A stretch of 64,000 bases of DNA from Pseudohongiella sp. O18 (GTDB lineage Bacteria; Pseudomonadota; Gammaproteobacteria; Pseudomonadales; Pseudohongiellaceae): contig NZ_JAJSAR010000001.1 in assembly GCF_021729085.1 (NCBI RefSeq), forward strand, positions 682,001-746,000, read 5' to 3'. Shown here piece after piece: positions 1 to 11,832 of this stretch (position 1 is the stretch's first letter; each line of letters begins with the position of its first letter). The translations under genes and the position numbers were made by a program. The notes beneath the pieces were generated by a model. That model worked only from the letters and a program-made list of their open reading frames with translations. It searched no databases and had not been told where the DNA came from.

Positions 1-1
1 C

Positions 2-265
2 GGTGGTTTGATTTCTTTGATACCGGGCACGCTGTTTGCGAGTCGGGTTTTCAAGTACCGGGGCGCGAGAGCGGCCCAAATGATCGCGCGAGAGGTTTAC
101 CGCGGTGAGGCCATAAAACTGGTACTTTCTGCGGCGGGTTTTGCACTTAGCTTTATATACGTAGAACCCTTGAATGTAGTGGCTTTATTTTCAGGATTTG
201 TTCTGGTTTATCTGGCCGGCGTCGTATTGTTTGCACGCCTGATCAGGTCGCCGGACAACTCGTAA
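2..265 (+). CDS. atpI: ATP synthase subunit I (AtpI), 5'-truncated by window edge
   Basis: Small membrane protein encoded first in many atp operons; the family is thought to assist assembly of the Fo c-ring and is not essential for catalysis. The open frame runs from the first bases of the window, so the real start lies upstream; the TTG at position 8 is only the first start-like codon. The visible part has the family signature of an F-x-YRGARAA segment followed by two hydrophobic segments. It ends 32 bases before atpB, consistent with one transcript for the whole operon. Confidence 0.85.
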   Translation, partial: GGLISLIPGTLFASRVFKYRGARAAQMIAREVYRGEAIKLVLSAAGFALSFIYVEPLNVVALFSGFVLVYLAGVVLFARLIRSPDNS

Positions 266-290
266 AATCGGCGAACTGACAAGTACATAA

Positions 291-1160
<870 letters not shown>

Positions 1161-1174
1161 ACGCTTTTAGTTAG

Positions 1175-1230
1175 ACCTTTAAGATCAGCAATACCTTTAG
1201 ATAAACCTTTAGTGAAACTTGGAGAAAAAA
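1175..1230 (+). promoter_or_regulatory. A/T-rich atpE leader with three ACCTTTA repeats
   Basis: The spacer between atpB and atpE contains ACCTTTA at 1175-1181, 1193-1199 and 1205-1211, then GGAG at 1221 ten bases before the atpE ATG. Subunit c is needed in about ten copies per complex, and E. coli atpE is known to have an A/U-rich translational enhancer in the same place. An enhancer role here is inferred by analogy only. Confidence 0.35.
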
Positions 1231-1476
1231 ATGGAAACTATTCAGGCATTTTCAGTAATCGCAATTGCCCTCATCTTCGGTCTGTGTGGTGCTGGCACCG
1301 CGGTTGCTTTCGGTAACCTGGGTGGCAAGTTGATTGAGAGCTCAGCACGTCAGCCAGAACTGGCGCCAAAACTGCAGGTTCAGTTCTTCCTGGTTGCTGG
1401 TTTCGTCGACGTAATCTCCATCATCGGTGTCGGTATCTCCTTCGTGTTCCTGTTCGCCAACCCGTTCCTGGGTTAA
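1231..1476 (+). CDS. atpE: F1Fo ATP synthase subunit c (proton type)
   Basis: The 81-residue c-ring subunit is a two-helix hairpin with a polar ARQPEL loop at residues 39-44 and the ion-carrying Asp60 in FVDVIS. The sodium-binding Gln/Glu-Ser-Thr pattern of Na+-type rings is absent, so proton coupling is expected. The ATG at 1231 is preferred over the upstream in-frame TTG at 1219 because GGAG at 1221 lies correctly in front of it and the protein then begins METIQAF, as in the family. Confidence 0.96.
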   Translation: METIQAFSVIAIALIFGLCGAGTAVAFGNLGGKLIESSARQPELAPKLQVQFFLVAGFVDVISIIGVGISFVFLFANPFLG

Positions 1477-1531
1477 TCGAACGCTTGAAAAGAGTTTCAA
1501 GCCACGCGACTACTGACGCAGAGGTAAAAAC

Positions 1532-2002
1532 ATGAATCTTAACGCAACCATAATCGGCCAAACGATTGCCTTTGCCGTGTTCGTATGGTTCTGCCTGAAG
1601 TATGTGTGGCCTCCGATCACACAGGCTCTGGCAGAGCGGCAGAAGAAAATCGCCGAGGGTCTGGAAGCGGCGGATCGTGCCCAGCGTGATCTGAGCCTGG
1701 CTCAGAACAAGGCGGCCGATGATCTGCGCGAAGCCAAGATCAAAAGCGCCGAAATCATCGATATGGCCAACAAGCGCGCCAACCAGATCGTTGATGAAGC
1801 CAAAGAAAAAGCACGTGACGAAGGGCAGCGCCTGATAGCTGGCGCCAAAGCTGAAATCGAAATGGAAGTTCAGCGCGCCAAAGAAGAATTGCGTGCACAA
1901 GTCGCAGCCATTGCCATTGCGGGTGCCGAGAAGATTCTCGAAAGCTCAGTGGACAAGGCTGCCAACGAAGAGCTGGTTAAGAAACTCGCTTCTGAGTTAT
2001 AG
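1532..2002 (+). CDS. atpF: F1Fo ATP synthase subunit b
   Basis: Peripheral-stalk subunit of 156 residues, which is the E. coli length. A single N-terminal membrane helix (about residues 5-27) is followed by a long charged Ala/Glu/Lys-rich helix that would form the coiled-coil stator reaching subunit delta. AGAGG precedes the ATG. It is followed after 11 bases by atpH, so the two are co-transcribed. Confidence 0.96.
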   Translation: MNLNATIIGQTIAFAVFVWFCLKYVWPPITQALAERQKKIAEGLEAADRAQRDLSLAQNKAADDLREAKIKSAEIIDMANKRANQIVDEAKEKARDEGQRLIAGAKAEIEMEVQRAKEELRAQVAAIAIAGAEKILESSVDKAANEELVKKLASEL

Positions 2003-2013
2003 GCGAATAAACG

Positions 2014-2550
2014 ATGGCAGAGTCAATTACATTAGCCCGGCCCTATGCCAAAGCAGCATTTGAAGTTGCCTTGGCAGACAAGGCACTGGCGCAGTGGTCA
2101 GAAATGTTGACCACATTGGCCGCAGTCAGCGCCGACGCCAAAGTCAGCAGCCTGTTGAAAAACCCGGCACTGACTGCAAAGCAGCAATCCGATGCCCTGC
2201 TGGAGATCTGCGGTGACGCAATCTCTGACAAAGGTCAGAACATGATCAAACTGCTGGCTGAAAACCGCCGGTTGGGCCTGGTGGTCCAGATCAGACAGAT
2301 CTTTGAGGTATTCAAAGCGGCCCAGGAAAAGAGCATCGATGTAGATGTTGCCACTGCGTTCGAGCTGAGTGACGCGCTGGTGGAGCAATTGACACAGGCA
2401 TTGCAGAAACGCCTGGATCGTCAGGTCAAATTGCACGCCCATGTCGATCAGCGACTGATCGGAGGCGCCGTTATTCGAGCAGGTGATACTGTCATCGACA
2501 ATTCTGTTCGAGGAAAACTGAACAAATTAGCCGAATCATTGAGTTCCTAG
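2014..2550 (+). CDS. atpH: F1Fo ATP synthase subunit delta
   Basis: Soluble stator subunit (178 residues) that joins the top of F1 to the b-dimer. The N-terminal helical bundle starts with the typical [13 protein letters not shown] segment. The C-terminal part carries the conserved stretch around [20 protein letters not shown]. It lies between atpF and atpA with short spacers, in the standard operon order. Confidence 0.96.
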   Translation: MAESITLARPYAKAAFEVALADKALAQWSEMLTTLAAVSADAKVSSLLKNPALTAKQQSDALLEICGDAISDKGQNMIKLLAENRRLGLVVQIRQIFEVFKAAQEKSIDVDVATAFELSDALVEQLTQALQKRLDRQVKLHAHVDQRLIGGAVIRAGDTVIDNSVRGKLNKLAESLSS

Positions 2551-2575
2551 ACCACCTGGGAATGAGGGAAAAAGC

Positions 2576-4120
<1,545 letters not shown>

Positions 4121-4156
4121 GACCAGGACCTGGATAGATAAGGTAGGCGGTGAATT

Positions 4157-5017
4157 ATGGCTGGTGGTAAAGAGATTCGAGGCAAGATCTCCAGCATTAA
4201 CAATACGCAAAAGATTACCAGCGCCATGGAAATGGTGGCTGCATCCAAAATGCGTAAGGCGCAGGACCGTATGGCCGTAGGTAAACCTTACGCCACACAT
4301 ATCCGGAATGTAATCGGACATGTTGCCAACGCGAATCCGGAGTATCGTCACGTCTATTTCACCAACCGTGAAGTAAAGCGTGTTGCCTACATCGTTGTGT
4401 CCACAGACCGCGGCTTGTGCGGCGGTCTGAACATCAACGCATTCAAGGCAACCGTCAAGGATGTGGCTGAATGGCGTAAACAGAATGTCGAAGTGGAGTT
4501 CTGTGCAGTTGGCGCCAAGGCAGCGGCCTTCTTCAACAGCTACGGTGGCAAGGTGGTTGCTTCGGTTCGTGGCCTGGGTGATGCACCCGAGCTCAACCAG
4601 GTAATCGGTGCCGTTAAGGTGATGCTGGACAAGTTTGAAAATGGTGAAATTGACCGGCTTTACCTGGTCAGCAACCAGTTCGTCAATACAATGACTCAGA
4701 AACCTGTTGTTGCTCAGCTGCTTCCGCTGGAAGCATCCGACGACTCTGAACTGAAGCATCATTGGGACTACATCTACGAACCTCAGGCCGAAGCGCTGCT
4801 GAATGGCCTGTTGACGCGCTACCTGGAAACTCAGGTGTATCAGGCAGTCGTGGAAAATATTGCCAGTGAACAGGCAGCGCGAATGATCGCGATGAAGAAC
4901 GCAACTGAAAATGCCGGTGAGCTGATCGAGAAACTGGGCCTGATCTACAACAAGGCACGTCAGGCATCGATCACGCAGGAGCTGTCGGAAATCGTCGGTG
5001 GCGCAGCAGCGGTTTAA
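4157..5017 (+). CDS. atpG: F1Fo ATP synthase subunit gamma
   Basis: Central rotor shaft of 286 residues. The N-terminal helix reads [27 protein letters not shown], the Rossmann-like part contains [11 protein letters not shown], and the C-terminal helix contains [12 protein letters not shown], all diagnostic of the family. It is encoded between alpha and beta, as in all gammaproteobacterial atp operons. Confidence 0.97.
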   Translation: MAGGKEIRGKISSINNTQKITSAMEMVAASKMRKAQDRMAVGKPYATHIRNVIGHVANANPEYRHVYFTNREVKRVAYIVVSTDRGLCGGLNINAFKATVKDVAEWRKQNVEVEFCAVGAKAAAFFNSYGGKVVASVRGLGDAPELNQVIGAVKVMLDKFENGEIDRLYLVSNQFVNTMTQKPVVAQLLPLEASDDSELKHHWDYIYEPQAEALLNGLLTRYLETQVYQAVVENIASEQAARMIAMKNATENAGELIEKLGLIYNKARQASITQELSEIVGGAAAV

Positions 5018-5068
5018 GGCTCACAGCATAATCAGTCATTAACAGAATTGAAGATCAGGAAAATTTAA

Positions 5069-6484
<1,416 letters not shown>

Positions 6485-6497
6485 TGCCAAACCGGGC

Positions 6498-6523
6498 CCA
6501 GGCAGCAGGAAACCGCTGCCTGG
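6498..6523 (+). promoter_or_regulatory. Hairpin in the atpD-atpC spacer
   Basis: A perfect 9-bp stem (CCAGGCAGC at 6498-6506 and GCTGCCTGG at 6515-6523) encloses an 8-base loop. No T-run follows, so it is unlikely to be a full terminator. It could lower atpC yield relative to atpD or protect the upstream message; subunit epsilon is needed at one copy per three beta. That role is inference. Confidence 0.5.
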
Positions 6524-6560
6524 CGGTAAGCCCTGACAGCGTTGCAAAGAGATAAAGATT

Positions 6561-6974
6561 ATGGCGATGACTATGCATTGTGACATCGTAAGTGCAGAAA
6601 AACAGATTTTCTCCGGCCTGGTAGAAATGGTAGTAGCTACCGGTACCCTGGGTGATCTGGGTGTGGCCCCAGGCCATGCGCCACTGCTGACCGAACTGAT
6701 TCCTGGCCCGGTGCGTTGTGTACTGCGCGATGGCGGCGAGGAAATCTATTACGTGTCCGGAGGCTATCTGGAAGTTCAGGCTGGCACTGTAACAGTTCTG
6801 GCCGATACCGCAATTCGCGCCGGAGACGTTGACGAAGCTGCGGCTCAGCAGGCAATCGAAGACGTACAGAAAGCCATTGCAAACAAGGACTCAGAGTTCG
6901 AGTACTCACGCGCTGCAACACAACTGGCAGAAGCAGTTGCTCAATTGCGTGCCTTGAAGCAGCTGAAGAAGTAA
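6561..6974 (+). CDS. atpC: F1Fo ATP synthase subunit epsilon
   Basis: Rotor and regulatory subunit of 137 residues. The N-terminal beta-sandwich starts [19 protein letters not shown], nearly the E. coli sequence, and contains PGHAPLLT. The C-terminal helical hairpin is the part that can extend and inhibit ATP hydrolysis. It is the last gene of the operon and is followed by a Rho-independent terminator. Confidence 0.97.
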   Translation: MAMTMHCDIVSAEKQIFSGLVEMVVATGTLGDLGVAPGHAPLLTELIPGPVRCVLRDGGEEIYYVSGGYLEVQAGTVTVLADTAIRAGDVDEAAAQQAIEDVQKAIANKDSEFEYSRAATQLAEAVAQLRALKQLKK

Positions 6975-7019
6975 TAGATATCACCTGGACGACCTTGTCT
7001 AACGGGGTCGAATCACGGT

Positions 7020-7052
7020 AAAAAGGGTAGCCACAGTGCTACCCTTTTTTTT
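7020..7052 (+). terminator. Rho-independent terminator of the atp operon
   Basis: The GC-rich stem GGGTAGC (7025-7031) / GCTACCC (7038-7044) has a 6-base loop, is extended by A5/T5 pairing (7020-7024 with 7045-7049), and is followed by T residues to 7052. It ends only 10 bases before the glmU ATG, so any message reaching glmU from upstream must pass through it. Confidence 0.9.
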
Positions 7053-7062
7053 GGATCGAAAA

Positions 7063-8439
7063 ATGACTACAGATGTGATTGTGCTGGCGGCGGGTAAGGG
7101 TACCCGCATGTACTCCGACAAACCAAAAGTATTACACGAGCTTGCCGGGCGACCCATGCTGACACATGTACTGCATGCCGCCAAACAACTTCAGGCACGC
7201 AAAACCTGTGTCGTCACAGGCTTTCAATCAGACCTGATCAGAAACCACTATGCCTCAGCCAATGATGTTGGCAATCTCGTCTGGGTCACTCAATCAGAAC
7301 AGTTGGGTACAGGACACGCCGTCATGCAGGCAATTCCGGAACTGGATGATGATGACTCTATAGTGCTGGTTTTGTATGGTGATGTCCCTCTGGTAAAACC
7401 TGAGAGCTTACAGGGATTAACCGAGCTGGCGATCGAGCACGGCATTGCAGTACTTACACTGCAAACTGATGATCCCTTCGGACTGGGACGAATCCTCCGT
7501 GATGACAACGGCCATGTCATTGGTATCGTCGAAGAAAAAGACGCTAGCCCGCAGCAGCGTCAAATCAAGGAAATCAATACCGGTATCATGGCATTTCGCG
7601 CCGCTCTCTTAAAATCAGGTCTGCAACAGTTGACGACTGATAACGCTCAGGGTGAATACTATCTTACTGACACAGTCGCCATTGCCAATTCCGCTGGCGT
7701 TACTATCGCCGCCCTGCAAACCAACGACGCACCGCAGGTACAGGGAGTCAACAACCGACTGCAACTGGCCGAACTAGAACGAACCTATCAGATTCGCAAG
7801 GCGCGTGAACTTGCGTTGTCTGGCGTTACCATCATGGACCTGAACCGTCTGGATATTCGTGGCGACGTCAGCATAGGCCGCGACTCATCAATCGATATCA
7901 ATGTCATTCTGCAGGGCAAGGTGCGTATCGGTGATAATGTTGTTATAGGTCCCAATGTAACAATCATTGATAGCGACATCGGCGACAATGTGCATATTCT
8001 GGCTAACAGCCATATCGAATCAGCAAGAATACAGGACGATTGCCACGTCGGACCCTTCGCACGGCTTCGCCCTGGAACAGAACTTGGAGTAAGCAGCAAA
8101 ATAGGTAACTTTGTTGAGACCAAAAAAGCGATACTTGGCACTGGTAGCAAAGTAAACCACCTCAGTTATATTGGTGACTCAGAAATTGGTGACCAGGTAA
8201 ACGTTGGCGCCGGTACCATCACCTGCAACTATGATGGTGTAAACAAGGCTAAAACCGTTATAAAAGACGGTGCATTCATTGGTTCGAATACGGCATTGGT
8301 TGCGCCTGTTGCCGTCGGCAGACAGGCAACTGTCGCCGCAGGATCCGTCATAACCTCTGACGTACCGGATAACGATCTGGCTGTTGCCAGAGGCCGACAG
8401 AAGAATATCAGCGGCTGGAAGCGGCCAGTTAAAAAATAA
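7063..8439 (+). CDS. glmU: Bifunctional GlmU: GlcN-1-P acetyltransferase / GlcNAc-1-P uridylyltransferase
   Basis: Makes UDP-GlcNAc for peptidoglycan and LPS in two cytoplasmic steps. The N-terminal nucleotidyltransferase has LAAGKGTRM at residues 8-16. The C-terminal half is a left-handed beta-helix of hexapeptide repeats ending with the acetyl-CoA-binding part (NYDGVNKAKTVI, then PVAVGRQATVAAGSVI). The ATG at 7063 gives 458 residues, the normal length; an in-frame GTG at 7036 lies inside the terminator stem and is rejected. GGA at 7053-7055 is a weak ribosome site. glmS follows 21 bases downstream. Confidence 0.96.
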   Translation: MTTDVIVLAAGKGTRMYSDKPKVLHELAGRPMLTHVLHAAKQLQARKTCVVTGFQSDLIRNHYASANDVGNLVWVTQSEQLGTGHAVMQAIPELDDDDSIVLVLYGDVPLVKPESLQGLTELAIEHGIAVLTLQTDDPFGLGRILRDDNGHVIGIVEEKDASPQQRQIKEINTGIMAFRAALLKSGLQQLTTDNAQGEYYLTDTVAIANSAGVTIAALQTNDAPQVQGVNNRLQLAELERTYQIRKARELALSGVTIMDLNRLDIRGDVSIGRDSSIDINVILQGKVRIGDNVVIGPNVTIIDSDIGDNVHILANSHIESARIQDDCHVGPFARLRPGTELGVSSKIGNFVETKKAILGTGSKVNHLSYIGDSEIGDQVNVGAGTITCNYDGVNKAKTVIKDGAFIGSNTALVAPVAVGRQATVAAGSVITSDVPDNDLAVARGRQKNISGWKRPVKK

Positions 8440-8460
8440 ATCGGAAATCAGGAGTTAATT

Positions 8461-10296
8461 ATGTGCGGTATTGTTGGTGCTGTGGCTCAGCGTGATGTTA
8501 TCGGCATTCTACTGGAGGGCCTGAAACGCCTTGAATACCGTGGATATGATTCCGCAGGTGTCGCTATTATTGAAAAAGGCGCATCTGACATTACTACTAT
8601 CAAAGCGGTCGGCAAGGTAAAAGAGCTGGTCGACAAAGTCGGGAACAGTGGGGTAAAAGGCCGAACCGGAATCGCGCACACACGTTGGGCCACTCATGGC
8701 GTACCGAGTGAAAAGAATGCACACCCGCACATTTCAGGTAGTGGTCTGGCGCTGGTTCACAACGGAATTATCGAGAACCACAACGAACTTCGTAACGAAC
8801 TGAAAGAGGCAGGTTACAACTTTGCCTCCGACACAGATACAGAAGTCGTCGTGCATCTGTTACATCAGCTTATGTCCGAGTCCGAAATGGATCTTCTGAC
8901 TGCCGTGCAAAAAATTGTTCCCCGCCTGCACGGTGCGTACGGTCTGTGCGTGGTGAGTGCCAATGAGCCAGAGACCCTGATAGTCGCTCGTAGCGGTAGT
9001 CCCCTGGTAATCGGTTGCGGTATTGGCGAGAATTTCGTGGCATCGGATCCACTGGCTCTAGGCCAGGTGACTGACAGATTCATCTATCTGGAAGAACACG
9101 ATGTCGCTGAAATCAAACGCGACAGCATTAGAATATTCAGTGGAGACAAACCGATTGATCGAAAGGTCACCCGTATCAGAAGTGAAATCGATGAAATAGA
9201 AAAAGGTGAGTTCGGACATTTCATGCTCAAAGAAATTTACGAGCAACCGGCAGTCATCAAAAATACGCTGAGTGGCCGTATCAGTGACCGGCATGTGCTG
9301 GAGGAAGCCTTCGGCGTCAAGGCGCGGGAAATATTCGACCAGGTAGATAACGTTCAGATAGTTGCCTGTGGTACCAGCTCTCATGCCGGTCTAATTACAA
9401 AGTACTGGCTGGAAGAGATTGCCAAACTGCCCTGTCAGGTGGATATCGCCAGTGATTATCGCTATCGGCCTATAGTGGTTCGACCAGGAACGCTGTTTGT
9501 TACCATTTCGCAGTCAGGTGAAACAGCGGACACATTGGCCGCGCTGCGTTATGCCAAAGAGCTTCCTTACGTCGCCAGACTGGCCATTTGCAACGTTGCG
9601 ACCAGTTCGCTGGTGCGCGAGTCCGATTTCTCATTGCTGACCATGGCTGGTCGAGAGATTGGGGTGGCATCAACAAAAGCCTTTACGACGCAGCTTGTGG
9701 CATTGTTCCTGCTTTCATTGGTGCTGGGTCGTCGTAATGGCCTAAGTGAGGCTGAAGAAGCCGACTATGTCAAAGATCTGAAAGAGCTGCCAGAGCTCAT
9801 TAAAAATGTGTTGAAACAAGATAAAGCCATTCAGCAGCTTTCCATCAATTTTGCAGACAAACATCATGCTCTGTTCCTAGGACGCGGCGCGCAATACCCG
9901 GTTGCGAAAGAAGGGGCACTTAAACTGAAAGAAATCTCCTACATTCACGCCGAAGCCTACCCGGCAGGTGAGCTAAAACATGGACCACTGGCGTTGGTTG
10001 ACGACAAGATGCCAGTGGTTGCCGTCGCCCCGAATGACGAGTTGCTCGGCAAACTTAAAGGCAACCTGGCAGAGGTCAGCGCGCGCGGCGGCAAGCTGTT
10101 TGTAATTGCGGATGAGTCCGCTGGCTTTGACGATGAACGCGAGTACAAGTTGATCAGATTGCCGGCCGTGCCTGATGCACTTGCTCCCATCGTATACACC
10201 GTCCCGCTGCAGCTGTTGTCCTATCATGTGGCCATCCTTAAAGGCACAGATGTGGATCACCCCCGAAATCTCGCCAAATCGGTGACAGTTGAATAA
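8461..10296 (+). CDS. glmS: Glutamine-fructose-6-phosphate aminotransferase (GlcN-6-P synthase)
   Basis: First committed step of amino-sugar synthesis. The 611-residue protein begins MCGIVGA, so the catalytic N-terminal Cys is present after Met removal. The glutaminase domain (about 1-240) is followed by two SIS sugar-isomerase domains, with SQSGETADT in the first and the family C terminus NLAKSVTVE. AGGAG precedes the ATG, and glmU-glmS form an operon. Its 3' end doubles as a Tn7-type target. Confidence 0.97.
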   Translation: MCGIVGAVAQRDVIGILLEGLKRLEYRGYDSAGVAIIEKGASDITTIKAVGKVKELVDKVGNSGVKGRTGIAHTRWATHGVPSEKNAHPHISGSGLALVHNGIIENHNELRNELKEAGYNFASDTDTEVVVHLLHQLMSESEMDLLTAVQKIVPRLHGAYGLCVVSANEPETLIVARSGSPLVIGCGIGENFVASDPLALGQVTDRFIYLEEHDVAEIKRDSIRIFSGDKPIDRKVTRIRSEIDEIEKGEFGHFMLKEIYEQPAVIKNTLSGRISDRHVLEEAFGVKAREIFDQVDNVQIVACGTSSHAGLITKYWLEEIAKLPCQVDIASDYRYRPIVVRPGTLFVTISQSGETADTLAALRYAKELPYVARLAICNVATSSLVRESDFSLLTMAGREIGVASTKAFTTQLVALFLLSLVLGRRNGLSEAEEADYVKDLKELPELIKNVLKQDKAIQQLSINFADKHHALFLGRGAQYPVAKEGALKLKEISYIHAEAYPAGELKHGPLALVDDKMPVVAVAPNDELLGKLKGNLAEVSARGGKLFVIADESAGFDDEREYKLIRLPAVPDALAPIVYTVPLQLLSYHVAILKGTDVDHPRNLAKSVTVE

Positions 10297-10320
10297 TACA
10301 TCTTTGCCTTCCTAGCCATT
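10247..10320 (+). other. attTn7-like site at the glmS 3' end
   Basis: The last codons of glmS (DVDHPRNLAKSVTVE) are the region bound by TnsD in Tn7, and Tn7 inserts about 25 bp past the stop, here near 10320. I see no Tn7 tns genes or canonical Tn7 ends. The accessory block nevertheless begins immediately downstream. The site is known biology for glmS; use of it in this genome is not shown. Confidence 0.5.
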
Positions 10321-10336
10321 TGGCTAATTGTTTTTG
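10313..10336 (+). terminator. Possible weak terminator after glmS
   Basis: TAGCC-ATTT-GGCTA (10313-10326) forms a 5-bp stem with a tetraloop and is followed by ATTGTTTTT. The stem is short and the T-run is interrupted, so termination would be modest. The T-run is also the left arm of the larger inverted repeat that starts at 10329. Confidence 0.35.
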
Positions 10337-10394
10337 TTTCGCTCTGAGACATCTCGGTATCTGGTGACAGTACTGGTAGAGCGAAACAAAAACA
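10329..10394. repeat. Perfect 17-bp inverted repeat with a 32-base centre
   Basis: TGTTTTTGTTTCGCTCT (10329-10345) is exactly complementary to AGAGCGAAACAAAAACA (10378-10394). The 66-base unit begins TGT and ends ACA. No target duplication is seen in the flanking five bases (CTAAT / TACCT). The centre holds the promoter-like motif shared with the giant gene, so the arms may be an operator or an RNA hairpin in the sigma gene leader. Confidence 0.75.
10344..10370 (+). promoter_or_regulatory. Candidate ECF promoter motif upstream of the sigma gene
   Basis: CTGAGACAT at 10344-10352 is followed after 13 bases by GACAG at 10366-10370. The same two blocks with the same spacing occur at 17270-17296 in front of the 3772-aa protein gene. 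Spacing is broadly like the -35/-10 of an ECF promoter. The start codon lies about 130 bases downstream. Assignment to the local sigma factor is inferred from the shared motif and the location. Confidence 0.4.
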
Positions 10395-10503
10395 TACCTT
10401 CCGAGGCATGGCTTTTGTGACGATCGTATCGTAACATCGGGAGTTCCTACCTGCTTTAACCAATTGTTATTGTTTGGATAAAGTAGGCTGATGGCCATAG
10501 CCA

Positions 10504-11103
10504 TTGTACAACCACCTGGTGGACCGATACGTGCAATCTAACCGAGATAGCGCTGAAGAAATAGCCACGGCCATTAGCCGAGGAGACAGCCAGGCAGAAG
10601 CTCTGCTGGTTGAGCGGTATTATCGGATAGTGTTGTATATACTGAAAAAACGGGTTCAGGATGAAAACCAGGCGCGCGACCTTTGTCAGGAGACGTTTCG
10701 CATTACGCTTGAACGCTTGCGGGCAGAACCACTAGCGGAGCCTGATAAATTACCCGCATTTCTGCACAGTGTAGCTATAAAGCTATGCATCGCCGACGGA
10801 CGAAAGGCGGCCAGAAGACAGACTTATGCGGACAGCGACTTTATTGACCAGTTTGCTGACCAGAATTCGGACCAGTTTGCACAGCTAGACCGTGAGAGAG
10901 CAGCGGCTGCCGTCAGGGCACTTCTCGACGAACTGGAAAACGAGCGCGATCAGAGGATACTGAAGCGCTATTACATAGATGAACTGGACAAACAGATTAT
11001 CTGCGACGAACTGTCGTTGAGTCACCGTCACTTCGACAAGGTGATATCAAGGGCAAGAACTCGTTTCAAAGAGCTGATTGAGACCAGAGGCCAGATTAGT
11101 TAG
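10504..11103 (+). CDS. ECF-type RNA polymerase sigma factor
   Basis: A 199-residue sigma-70-family protein. Region 2 lies around residues 30-85 (EALLVERYYRIVLYILKKRV, then ARDLCQETF). Region 4 helix-turn-helix is at about 145-195 (RILKRYYIDELDKQIICDEL, then RTRFKELIE). There is no region 3, as expected for ECF sigmas. The start is uncertain: TTG at 10504 gives the longest frame, while GTG at 10531 has GGTGGA in front of it and loses only nine residues. A 32-base spacer leads to a putative anti-sigma gene. It probably drives its own operon and the giant secreted protein gene. Confidence 0.88.
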   Translation: MYNHLVDRYVQSNRDSAEEIATAISRGDSQAEALLVERYYRIVLYILKKRVQDENQARDLCQETFRITLERLRAEPLAEPDKLPAFLHSVAIKLCIADGRKAARRQTYADSDFIDQFADQNSDQFAQLDRERAAAAVRALLDELENERDQRILKRYYIDELDKQIICDELSLSHRHFDKVISRARTRFKELIETRGQIS

Positions 11104-11135
11104 CCGGCGTCAGTCAGTCCAGGAGGGTAGCGAGC

Positions 11136-11795
11136 ATGCTTGATGAAAAAAGCAATGTTCGAGATGAGATGATTGACTCGTACCTGCGTGACACACTGCC
11201 CGATGAGGAGCGTGCAAAGGTAGAACTGTGGATGCTGGAAGATCCGCAGTTCCACGAGCAGGTCCGTCAGGCAGAGCTCATGCTGACCTCATTCAGTCAG
11301 CTGGAAAATTCCGCATCAGCATCAATTCACCCGATAAAATCCGAAACTCCGCATGAAACACGCACATCTTTTAAACAATGGATAGCGCAACCAATGTCGA
11401 TGGCGGCAACGGTGCTACTCGCTGTAGCAACTACCCTGCTGATCCGCGGAGAGAGTCAGCTAACCGACGGCGTATCGCTATCCAATGGGCTCGCCTTGAA
11501 CGCAGTAACCACACTGCAGTCAACCCGCAGCGCGGGTACTGAAATTCAACTAAGTGGCGACACGCAATTACTTCAGATTGATGTTGGCATTAGCCTTGAC
11601 GATGCGCCGTACCAGGTAGTGCTTACTCATGAAGACGGAAATCCACGCTTTGAGTTTCAGCTGCATGCAGATGCCAACGGAATGGTCCGGCTCCTGACGC
11701 CCGCAGAGCTTGAAGGTCGTTATCTGCTGAGCGTGCAGCAATCAGGCAGTAGTGGCCAATCGGAACAAGCTTACCTGCTCGAATTCAACGGATAG
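11136..11795 (+). CDS. Putative membrane anti-sigma factor
   Basis: This 219-residue protein has an N-terminal cytoplasmic helical part (residues 1-75) with DSYLRDTLPDEERAKVELWML, resembling the sigma-binding start of anti-sigma proteins. One membrane helix lies around residues 87-105 (MSMAATVLLAVATTLLIRG). The C-terminal part (about 110-219) is predicted periplasmic and beta-rich. It has no Cys/His zinc motif, so it is not a classical ZAS anti-sigma. AGGAGGG precedes the ATG. Placement directly after the sigma gene supports the role, but sigma binding is inferred. Confidence 0.7.
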   Translation: MLDEKSNVRDEMIDSYLRDTLPDEERAKVELWMLEDPQFHEQVRQAELMLTSFSQLENSASASIHPIKSETPHETRTSFKQWIAQPMSMAATVLLAVATTLLIRGESQLTDGVSLSNGLALNAVTTLQSTRSAGTEIQLSGDTQLLQIDVGISLDDAPYQVVLTHEDGNPRFEFQLHADANGMVRLLTPAELEGRYLLSVQQSGSSGQSEQAYLLEFNG

Positions 11796-11832
11796 TCCTA
11801 ACTAACTCTCCCTATGGGCCAGGAGTGCTGCC

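Noticed and set aside
7036-7062. GTG at 7036 as the glmU start
   Set aside because: It lies within the atp terminator stem and adds nine residues not found in the family.
10329-10394. The 66-base inverted-repeat unit as an intact mobile element or Tn7 end
   Set aside because: There is no target duplication, no transposase, no second copy seen, and no match to the known Tn7 end sequence beyond TGT/ACA.
10297-10503. GlmZ/GlmY-like small RNA gene or glmS riboswitch near glmS
   Set aside because: No resemblance to GlmZ/GlmY is seen in the spacer, and the glmS ribozyme belongs to Gram-positive leaders; the glmU-glmS spacer here is only 21 bases.
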